Assembly (NCBI GenBank): GCA_009695015.1
Contig: SIBT01000029.1
Span: 1-5,127, forward strand
Direction: 5' to 3'
DNA length: 5,127 bases
Origin: Candidatus Nomurabacteria bacterium
GTDB taxonomy: Bacteria; Patescibacteriota; Minisyncoccia; Phycocordibacterales; UBA9973
Below the pieces are notes generated by a model, which saw only the letters and a list, made by a program, of their open reading frames with translations, was not told the DNA's origin and did no database searches. Positions 1 through 4,427 of the stretch are shown piece by piece; the first letter of the stretch is position 1; the number at the start of each line of letters is the position of its first letter. The position numbers and the translations under genes were made by a program.

Positions 1-627
1 GATATAAGGAAGTTTTTCGATTCTGTTGACCACGACATTCTTATTGATATTCTTAATAAAAGAATAAAAGACAAACAAGTGATGGACCTCATGCGCGAGA
101 TTATTGATAGCTTTATAGCAAGTAAGCCAAATCTTTTTGATAGACGAGGCATGCCAATTGGCAATCTGACATCGCAAATTTTCGCTAATATCTACATGAA
201 CGAATTTGACCAGTTTATTAAACATACTTTGAAAGTGAAATATTATGCTAGATATACCGACGACTTTATAATCGTTTCTACTGATAAAGCGTACTTGGAA
301 AATTTAATTACTCCGATACAAGATTTTTTAAGAACTAAACTGTGTCTGGAACTCCATCCAAAGAAAGTTCACATCACTAAACACATTCGCGGCATTGATT
401 TTCTAGGATATGTTATTTTGCCTGAACACATTAAACTGAGAACAAAAACTAAGCGGAAGATCCCAAAGAAAATACAGGAAATGGTTAACCGCTACAAGCA
501 AGGGAGAATTACCGAACTAACACTTTATTCTTCTCTTCAGTCCTATCTTGGGGTTTTGTCTCACGCCGCTGCATATAAGCTGGGGCAAGAAATACAGAAT
601 AAATTTTGGTTTTGGCTGAATGAATAA
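1..627 (+). CDS. DGR-type reverse transcriptase, C-terminal part (5' end outside window)
   Basis: RNA-directed DNA polymerase; 208 residues are visible and the frame is open from base 1, so the N-terminus lies upstream. Seen: motif A as DIRKFFDSVDHDIL at residues 1-14, so the first catalytic Asp is the very first codon; IGNLTSQ at 53-59; the YTDDF catalytic box at 85-89 (Asp 87 and 88); a GIDFLGY motif at 131-137; and a basic thumb-like C-terminus to 208. In known families IGxxxSQ, in place of the QGxxxSP of group II intron and retroviral enzymes, marks diversity-generating retroelement RTs. These copy a template repeat with adenine-directed errors into a variable repeat of a target gene. Inference: this is such an enzyme, although its template repeat, accessory protein and target are not visible here. 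A related 'unknown group' defence RT is the main alternative. The gene ends in tandem TAA codons (625-630) and converges on the next gene. Confidence 0.88.
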   Translation, partial: DIRKFFDSVDHDILIDILNKRIKDKQVMDLMREIIDSFIASKPNLFDRRGMPIGNLTSQIFANIYMNEFDQFIKHTLKVKYYARYTDDFIIVSTDKAYLENLITPIQDFLRTKLCLELHPKKVHITKHIRGIDFLGYVILPEHIKLRTKTKRKIPKKIQEMVNRYKQGRITELTLYSSLQSYLGVLSHAAAYKLGQEIQNKFWFWLNE

Positions 628-640
628 TAAAAAATCTCAC

Positions 641-724
641 AAGCCGATTCGACACAAAGGCCGAATCCTCTTGCGAGGAACTTCCTTGGACGGCTTTTGG
701 ACCATATTCTAAAGGTTATTTAGA
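641..724. terminator. Branched inverted repeats between convergent genes, possible bidirectional terminator
   Basis: AAGCCG (641-646) pairs with CGGCTT (691-696) and encloses two hairpins: ATTCG/CGAAT (647-651 with 662-666) and CCTC/GAGG (667-670 with 675-678). Together they form a three-way junction. Read on the minus strand, the second hairpin has a GCAA (GNRA) loop, and six U follow the outer stem after a 6-nt gap (complement of 629-634). On the plus strand only four T follow. A separate hairpin, TCTAAA-GGTTA-TTTAGA, lies at 708-724. The position between two convergent stop codons suits a shared terminator, better on the minus strand. A functional RNA is also possible. Confidence 0.45.
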
Positions 725-766
725 GGTTAGGTCGCTTTTGATTTGTTGGAGTATCTTAACACATTC

Positions 767-1450
767 CTAAATAAAATCACTTGATATGCGTTTGATGTTA
801 TATTTATCGATCTTTCTAAGATAGCTTTCTTTGCTCAGAAAAAATAGTGGAGCACAACTGAATTTCAGACCGTTGTTAGACGCATTTTCAATTATTTTTC
901 TATTTATTTGAAATGGGAAAACAACCTCGAAATATTTATAACCTTTTTCTCTTAGCTTCTTTAAATCGTAAAATTTACAAAAGATATTCCCGTTCATAAT
1001 CTTTACAAATCCTTCTGGCAGATCATTAAAGTGATCCAAAAAAGAAGTTGAGGAAGACGTATTACCGAGAACAACTTCTTTGAATTTTTTACCTTCTAGC
1101 ACTTCAAGAATATCTGCTTTCGTAATTGACTTGTCTTTTATGTCGAGTAAAAGTATCTTATCTTGTGTGATTACTTTCAATATTTCCGCGAGAGAATCAA
1201 TACCGTATTTCTTTTCAATATCAGAAAAACTCCTTAAAGTTCTCAGAGAAAAATAATATTCAAAAAAACTACCGTGATAACAATAAAGTATTCCATCTTT
1301 TGATTTTCTAACATCCAATTCAATTATTGAAATGTAATCCTTTTTGGATGAAATTTGGCAAACTTCTTTAGAGTTTTCTCTATAAATCTTTTCCGCTTCT
1401 TTATTAAAGAAACCCTTATGTGCAAGTACTATTTTGTCCTTTAAGTCCAT
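767..1450 (-). CDS. Glycerophosphodiester phosphodiesterase-like (GDPD) protein
   Basis: A 227-aa protein resembling the GDPD TIM-barrel family, which hydrolyses glycerophosphodiesters or related phosphodiesters using a metal ion and two histidines. Seen: AHKG at 10-13 in place of the usual HRG, with ENS at 25-27; ELDVRKSKDG at 44-53 giving the metal-binding Glu44 and Asp46; YHGS at 58-61 giving the second His59; LLLDIKD at 100-106 where the family has E-x-K; and a terminal ISSDF at 222-226 matching the family's late Asp motif. The length is typical of small bacterial members. There is no signal peptide or membrane segment, so a cytoplasmic enzyme is likely. The weak conservation around the barrel strands means the substrate cannot be named. 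The start is the ATG directly downstream of an extended -10 element, with no room for a ribosome binding site. Confidence 0.7.
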   Translation of the reverse strand: MDLKDKIVLAHKGFFNKEAEKIYRENSKEVCQISSKKDYISIIELDVRKSKDGILYCYHGSFFEYYFSLRTLRSFSDIEKKYGIDSLAEILKVITQDKILLLDIKDKSITKADILEVLEGKKFKEVVLGNTSSSTSFLDHFNDLPEGFVKIMNGNIFCKFYDLKKLREKGYKYFEVVFPFQINRKIIENASNNGLKFSCAPLFFLSKESYLRKIDKYNIKRISSDFI

Positions 1451-1458
1451 GAGATAAC

Positions 1459-1467
1459 ATTATAACA
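1459..1467 (-). promoter_or_regulatory. Extended -10 promoter of the GDPD-like gene, leaderless
   Basis: On the minus strand the sequence TGTTATAAT (TG-n-TATAAT, an exact extended -10) lies at 1467-1459, only 8 nt before the ATG at 1450-1448. The expected transcription start therefore falls at or next to the A of the ATG, which implies a leaderless mRNA. No good -35 hexamer is present 16-18 nt upstream, as is common with extended -10 elements. The TG overlaps the U-tract of the upstream operon's terminator. Confidence 0.6.
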
Positions 1468-1502
1468 AAAAAACGGTGAACCCAATACAGGGACCACCGT
1501 TT
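1467..1502 (-). terminator. Intrinsic terminator of the four-gene minus-strand operon
   Basis: AAACGGTG (1471-1478) pairs with CACCGTTT (1495-1502), and an inner CCC/GGG (1481-1483 with 1490-1492) extends the stem across a 2x2 internal loop. On the minus strand the stem runs into seven consecutive U (complement of 1467-1473). It begins 16 nt after the last stop codon of the operon. The plus-strand side has only a short T run (1500-1503), so termination is mainly on the minus strand. Confidence 0.8.
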
Positions 1503-1517
1503 TATTGCTTTCTATTA

Positions 1518-1745
1518 CTACCATTTAGCCATTGTGAATTCCATAATCATCTCGCTAGCTTCTGACGAAGTGAGTTCAGATATTTGATTGAGATAGCTGT
1601 CTCTTTTGTCCTCGTCGATATTCTGGAATATGAGTTCAGTAAGCGTGTGTCGTTGTCTGTCGTTTATCATTTCTTCTTCGCACATAGGTAAAAAATAACT
1701 TCTGCGAGGACCTTCAAAACTAGCTGTTGCTGTTTTTGTTGTCAT
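1518..1745 (-). CDS. 75-aa protein, free-standing copy of the helical domain of the upstream Rad52-like protein
   Basis: Last gene of the minus-strand operon, 16 nt after its neighbour; function unknown. After a Ser/Thr- and Arg-containing lead (1-26), residues 27-70 form an apparently helical module. It aligns with the C-terminus of the upstream protein (173-217): INDRQ against MTEKQ, TELI against RQLI, and SEASEMI against FQCSELI at matching spacing, with one short gap. This suggests duplication of one domain, once fused and once free. Inference: it may bind the same partner or modulate the annealing protein. The ATG at 1745 is the only sensible start. Upstream is A/T only, with no Shine-Dalgarno sequence, as elsewhere in this operon. 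An intrinsic terminator follows. Confidence 0.7.
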   Translation of the reverse strand: MTTKTATASFEGPRRSYFLPMCEEEMINDRQRHTLTELIFQNIDEDKRDSYLNQISELTSSEASEMIMEFTMAKW

Positions 1746-1761
1746 AATTTTAATTTAATAA

Positions 1762-2430
1762 TTACTTCATTGGTAATAAACTTGAAATAAGCTCCGAACA
1801 CTGGAACCGGCTTAAAAGAGGATTTATCTGTCTCTCATATTCTTGTCTTGAAGATGGATTGTGGATTTTCTCCGCTATAAGCTGTCGGAGTAACGCCTCC
1901 TGCTTTTCTGTCATTAACTTCGGCATATCTTCGTCACCGTAAAAAGCTTGCTTGTCTCGACCCTCGTAATCAATTTCTTTAGACAAGTTCATATTCTCTA
2001 TATCTTGCGTAAACATGAAAGAGGTGCCAGTGGCTCTAAGCACCGCGTCTTTAAAACTGCTGACCATTGCGCACTTAATACTAGAATTGGCTGAATTCTC
2101 GTAATCTTCTATATTCGCCGAACCGCGACCCTCCGCCACTAGCTGACCCTCACGCTTGAGCTGACAAATATATGCTATTAAGCCACTAGCGTTACCAAAA
2201 CTGGCAAGTGTCTCATTGTCTTTTGTAAAGGTGGCTGTGAGGTTATATATCTCTGCTAGACGTTCTGCGCCACCTTTAGAGATAGATCTCTTGCCTTCAA
2301 TGACAAAGAAATCTTGCCCTTCGATTAGAGTAGGTAAGATATTCTCAAGGAAGAATTTGCGCTTTGCTGATAATGTCTCTAGCCCTTTTTTCACATAAGC
2401 GATGTCTGTCTGAACTGTAGGTATTTCCAT
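1762..2430 (-). CDS. Rad52-like single-strand annealing / recombination protein (putative)
   Basis: A 222-aa protein resembling phage and plasmid proteins with a Rad52-like core. These bind ssDNA and anneal complementary strands in recombination or replication repair. Seen: a helical N-terminus (10-38); DFFVIEGKRSISKGGAERLA (40-59), a pattern shared with 'GTKKPTLxKPGAEKL' type mobile-element proteins; a strand-rich middle with YICQL (87-91) and VAEGRGSAN (98-106), matching the Rad52 'E-G-x-G-S' segment; a helix with KCAMVSSFKDAVLRATG (119-135), like Rad52's K-x-x-x-D-x-x-K-R-A-x-x-x-x-G; and FTQDIENM (140-147). A C-terminal helical module (173-217, MTEKQ...SELI) recurs as the next gene. The family call is from motif memory, not a search. 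A Sak-like or ssDNA-binding protein of another fold is possible. It is third in an operon, 7 nt after the SymE-like gene. Confidence 0.58.
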   Translation of the reverse strand: MEIPTVQTDIAYVKKGLETLSAKRKFFLENILPTLIEGQDFFVIEGKRSISKGGAERLAEIYNLTATFTKDNETLASFGNASGLIAYICQLKREGQLVAEGRGSANIEDYENSANSSIKCAMVSSFKDAVLRATGTSFMFTQDIENMNLSKEIDYEGRDKQAFYGDEDMPKLMTEKQEALLRQLIAEKIHNPSSRQEYERQINPLLSRFQCSELISSLLPMK

Positions 2431-2437
2431 ATAATTT

Positions 2438-2647
2438 TTAATTAATCTTACTAATAATGATTGAACCCTTTAGATACTCGACTAGCACTTTGTCTCCAAT
2501 AGAAAAACCACTCTCAGTTAGAAAGTGGTTTGCTAGGATAATCTTCGGCGCAGTAGGTAGATCTCTAAATAGTGGACCGACACCACTAATATTACATCTA
2601 CGACTCTGCCTATACTGATAACCGACTGTCATTTGCTTTTTTAGCAT
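2438..2647 (-). CDS. SymE/AbrB-like small protein
   Basis: A 69-aa basic protein. The C-terminal half, PKIIL (34-38), LTESGFSIGDKVLVEY (43-58) and GSIIISKI (61-68), matches the SymE pattern of 'P-x-I-x-L-x-G-x-W-L-x-x-A-G-F-x-x-G-x-x-V-x-V' followed by a G-x-I-x-I strand. This is a swapped-hairpin AbrB-like fold. Known SymE proteins are SOS-induced, RNA- or nucleoid-associated toxins of type I modules, while other AbrB-like proteins bind DNA. The N-terminal part (YQYRQSRR at 10-17, ISGVGPLF at 20-27) is unusual. There is no room for a classical antisense antitoxin with its own leader, since only 6 nt separate it from the upstream gene. A nucleic-acid-binding accessory role in the operon is therefore as likely as toxicity. 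The family is moderately sure and the function is not. Confidence 0.6.
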   Translation of the reverse strand: MLKKQMTVGYQYRQSRRCNISGVGPLFRDLPTAPKIILANHFLTESGFSIGDKVLVEYLKGSIIISKIN

Positions 2648-2653
2648 ATAGAC

Positions 2654-2971
2654 TTAGTTGTTAACTGGCTCCATGGATCTGTAGTAAAAGAGATTTATCT
2701 TTCGTGGGTAGCGTTTAATAATATTCCCTTTAGCATCCTTCTTGGAAATGAAAGTAATGCTCTTTAACGATCGTTCTCCTTTTTTGACTCGGTAGCCTAA
2801 CCTTACCCATTGAGCAAAAGTTCTAGCGTTAGAGTAAGGATCATAATTCTTGACCTCTTTATCACCCCAGCGCTTTTTAATCTGCTCAGCAACCATGTCG
2901 TAGGTTGTAGTTGATCCTGTGTATGGAGAGACAGCAGGACCATTCTCTAATATTTCTTTTACACTCTGCAT
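2654..2971 (-). CDS. ArdC N-terminal-like putative ssDNA-binding protein
   Basis: A 105-aa protein, first gene of the minus-strand operon. The segment NARTFAQWVRLGYRVKKGER (48-67) with SITFI (71-75) and the late strand INLFYY (92-97) resembles the N-terminal domain of ArdC-type anti-restriction proteins. There the fold binds ssDNA and the 'G-x-x-V-x-K-G-E' turn is diagnostic. Full ArdC carries a C-terminal zincin-like protease domain, which is absent here, so this is a minimal stand-alone form as found on phages and plasmids. Inference: it protects or coats single-stranded DNA for the recombination protein encoded downstream. The start ATG follows an AT-rich stretch without a Shine-Dalgarno sequence and a small hairpin (2985-3005). 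Confidence 0.6.
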   Translation of the reverse strand: MQSVKEILENGPAVSPYTGSTTTYDMVAEQIKKRWGDKEVKNYDPYSNARTFAQWVRLGYRVKKGERSLKSITFISKKDAKGNIIKRYPRKINLFYYRSMEPVNN

Positions 2972-2984
2972 AAAATAATATATT

Positions 2985-3005
2985 CACACGAGGACGAGGC
3001 GTGTG
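2985..3005 (-). promoter_or_regulatory. Hairpin just upstream of the minus-strand operon's first gene
   Basis: CACACG (2985-2990) and CGTGTG (3000-3005) are exact 6-bp inverted repeats around a 9-nt loop, ending 13 nt before the ATG of the ArdC-like gene. It may be a binding site or leader hairpin for the operon. No U-tract follows within the stem's immediate flank, though an A/T-only stretch leads to the ATG. Function is inferred from position only. Confidence 0.35.
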
Positions 3006-3061
3006 GCGAAGCGTTTGTTATTAATAATCTTGCTTCATAAAAATAGTTTTTAATCTGGTGT

Positions 3062-3074
3062 TTTTAAGTATTTG
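3062..3074. repeat. 13-bp direct repeat, copy 1
   Basis: TTTTAAGTATTTG occurs here and again, identically, at 3271-3283, 209 bp apart in the same orientation inside the divergent intergenic region. It may be an operator pair. With AT-rich content a chance match is possible. Confidence 0.4.
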
Positions 3075-3270
3075 AAATAGCGAGGCGGGGGGTTGTCGAT
3101 TCGTGGATGTTAGCGGTTGTGGGAAGCGTGTGTAACGTACCCATCTGTGTCCGCGAAACTTATTTTCAATTTATGCTAAGGGATTGTTTGGAATATTTTC
3201 GTCTCTTAAAATTAAGGACGTCCAAAAATTCCGCCAGAAAAATTTAGAAATGCCCTTAAATAAGACCTAG

Positions 3271-3283
3271 TTTTAAGTATTTG
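3271..3283. repeat. 13-bp direct repeat, copy 2
   Basis: Second copy of TTTTAAGTATTTG, identical to 3062-3074. This copy overlaps the -35 area of the proposed plus-strand promoter, which would suit a regulator binding site. Confidence 0.4.
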
Positions 3284-3310
3284 CAGTATCTAATAACAAG
3301 GTGGTAATAT
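3281..3310 (+). promoter_or_regulatory. Candidate promoter for the structured RNA and HNH gene
   Basis: TTGCAG (3281-3286) and an extended -10, TGGTAATAT (3302-3310), are separated by 18 nt. Transcription would start near 3317, about 20 nt before the first hairpin of the structured RNA. The -35 match is weak. A second -10-like TATAAG lies at 3324-3329 without a -35. This is a proposal from motif matching only. Confidence 0.4.
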
Positions 3311-3338
3311 GTAAGTACAACTTTATAAGCGATCTAAA

Positions 3339-3471
3339 TCAGTAAGTAATTACTGACATGATTCAAGACCAGACACGGGCAAGAAACCTATCATATAGGA
3401 CTGCCGTGTCTGGCCGTATCTCGAAAGGGATGCTGGAGGACTTCGGTCCTCACCTATGTGGTAGGTTTTTT
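3339..3471 (+). ncRNA. Multi-hairpin structured RNA upstream of the HNH gene, unidentified
   Basis: Consecutive exact stems: TCAGTAA/TTACTGA with GTAA loop (3339-3356); a long stem CCAGACACGG/CCGTGTCTGG (3369-3378 with 3404-3413), extended by CA/TG past one bulged G, holding an inner hairpin CCTAT/ATAGG (3387-3391 with 3395-3399); GTATCTC/GGGATGC with GAAA loop (3416-3433, including G-U pairs); GAGGAC/GTCCTC with TTCG loop (3436-3451); and ACCTA/TAGGT (3452-3456 with 3462-3466) followed by six T. The stable GNRA and UUCG loops indicate an RNA on the plus strand rather than a DNA palindrome. I do not recognise it as tmRNA, RNase P, SRP, 6S, a tRNA or a common riboswitch. It could be a cis-acting leader controlling the next gene or a separate RNA ending in its own terminator. 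Confidence 0.72.
3452..3471 (+). terminator. Short terminator-like hairpin at the end of the structured RNA
   Basis: ACCTA (3452-3456) and TAGGT (3462-3466) close a 5-nt loop and run into T 3466-3471, four bases before the HNH gene's ATG. The stem is short, so termination would be partial. The same 3' arm can instead pair with AAACCTA at 3384-3390, and it contains the only Shine-Dalgarno-like AGG (3463-3465) for the gene. It may therefore work as an attenuator or by masking the ribosome site. Confidence 0.5.
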
Positions 3472-3475
3472 GTTT

Positions 3476-4423
3476 ATGAACACAGAGAATAATATAAATT
3501 ATGAATATACTGAAAAGGAAACTGCTCTTGAGGCGGTAGAAAATGACAGATATGTCTTGGCTTCTCTTCCTCCTAACTTGCAGGATGATGCTGAGATTGT
3601 TCGAGCTGCCATATCTCTAGAAACTTTGTGTGGATCAAATATGAATGGACCGGTATTTAAATATGCCTCTCCAAGATTACGCAGTAAAAGAAACATAGTC
3701 CTTGAGGCGGTAAAAAATTACGGAGAAGCTATAGAATATGCATCACCTAGTTTTGATGATGATAAAGAAATAGTTCTTACAGCTCTAAATAATTCCTGGG
3801 TAGATACCTATCCCTACGGTGGATCTGTAATTTATGATTGTATTCCTTTTAAGCTTTTTAAAGATAAACAAGTAAAAGAGGGTATGGGTTATACAAAAGA
3901 AAAAACAGATATTGCAACTTCTTTAGTTAAATTATCTATGGATTTGTTCCCTGATAAATATGAAAGAGCGGAAAGAAAAAAAAGAGAAGAAGAATATAAT
4001 ACAAATTATCTTAAGAGAAGAAAAGAACGTTTAGATAGATGGGAAAACGAGAAAAAAGAGTGGGAAGATAAAATGACGGAGTGGAGACAAAAACAAAAAG
4101 ATAAACAGTATAAGAAATATTCTGACTGGAGGAAACAGACTGAACAAATGCCTATTTACGAGAGATGGAAACGGGATGTAATACAAAAATGTGGAAATAA
4201 ATGCCAGCTTGATAAATCTCACGCAGGCAGATATGCAGAAGTTCATCACATTGATTCTTTATATTCAATATATATTAAAAACAACTTAACCTCAGACGAA
4301 GAAATTATAAAATGTAAGGAGTTGTGGAATATTGATAACGGCATAGTGCTTTGCAAGGAATGTCATGATAAAATGGAAAGCTCGCAGAATAGACAAGCTA
4401 TAATATCAAAAAATAACAAATAA
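3476..4423 (+). CDS. DUF4116-like repeats, coiled coil and HNH nuclease fusion protein
   Basis: A 315-aa protein in three parts. Residues 17-106 hold two to three DUF4116-like repeats: ALEAVEND (17-24) and AEIVRAAI (39-46), then FKYASPRLRS (61-70) with NIVLEAVKN (73-81), then AIEYASPSFDDDKEIVLTAL (85-104). Residues 160-224 are a highly charged Lys/Glu/Arg helix, likely a coiled coil. Residues 228-302 are an HNH domain: KCGNKC (238-243), VHHID (256-260) with the catalytic His pair, WNIDNG (284-289) with the conserved Asn, and LCKECHDKM (292-300) with the last His. HNH domains nick or cut DNA with one metal ion; DUF4116 has no known activity and is presumed to bind a partner. The first zinc knuckle is atypical (C239-x3-C243 instead of C-x2-C). 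The ATG at 3476 is preferred over an in-frame GTG at 3458, which lies inside the hairpin. There is no RuvC or RT-like part. Confidence 0.82.
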   Translation: MNTENNINYEYTEKETALEAVENDRYVLASLPPNLQDDAEIVRAAISLETLCGSNMNGPVFKYASPRLRSKRNIVLEAVKNYGEAIEYASPSFDDDKEIVLTALNNSWVDTYPYGGSVIYDCIPFKLFKDKQVKEGMGYTKEKTDIATSLVKLSMDLFPDKYERAERKKREEEYNTNYLKRRKERLDRWENEKKEWEDKMTEWRQKQKDKQYKKYSDWRKQTEQMPIYERWKRDVIQKCGNKCQLDKSHAGRYAEVHHIDSLYSIYIKNNLTSDEEIIKCKELWNIDNGIVLCKECHDKMESSQNRQAIISKNNK

Positions 4424-4427
4424 AAAT

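Larger units (their letters stand above)
2972..3475. other. 504-nt region without a gene between divergent transcription units
   Basis: No convincing open frame is present on either strand. The operon-proximal end has a small hairpin (CACACG/CGTGTG, 2985-2990 with 3000-3005) in the leader of the ArdC-like gene. The stretch 3076-3165 is more GC-rich than its surroundings and has no recognised signal. A 13-bp direct repeat (3062-3074 and 3271-3283), an imperfect hairpin at 3200-3220 (CGTC-t-CTTA/TAAG-GACG) and the 8-bp palindrome GGACGTCC (3216-3223) could be protein-binding sites. The right end is a structured RNA, listed separately. The region must contain divergent promoters, but only the plus-strand one can be proposed. 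Confidence 0.6.

Noticed and set aside
641..700. tRNA-like cloverleaf after the RT gene
   Set aside because: The outer stem is 6 bp, there is no anticodon arm of proper size, and the T-loop consensus GTTCRA is missing in the right place.
631..723. Continuation of the RT reading frame past its tandem stops
   Set aside because: Two TAA codons precede it, the stretch is short and hairpin-forming, and the RT already has a normal C-terminus.
2216..2398. Open frame antisense to the Rad52-like gene
   Set aside because: It is a shadow of a well-supported gene and its translation shows no domain-like pattern.
3458..3475. In-frame GTG start for the HNH fusion, six codons upstream of the ATG
   Set aside because: It lies in the loop and U-tract of the terminator-like hairpin and would add only a hydrophobic MVGFLF. 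The ATG at 3476 begins the natural MNTENN start.
4031..4249. Hydrophobic open frame antisense to the coiled-coil and HNH region
   Set aside because: Its Phe/Leu/Ile-rich translation is the reverse complement of Lys/Glu codons in the coiled coil, not a membrane protein.
3339..4423. IscB/HEARO (omega RNA) system
   Set aside because: The protein has an HNH domain but no RuvC-like segments, arginine-rich bridge helix or PLMP-type N-terminus, and the RNA hairpins do not match the HEARO layout I know.
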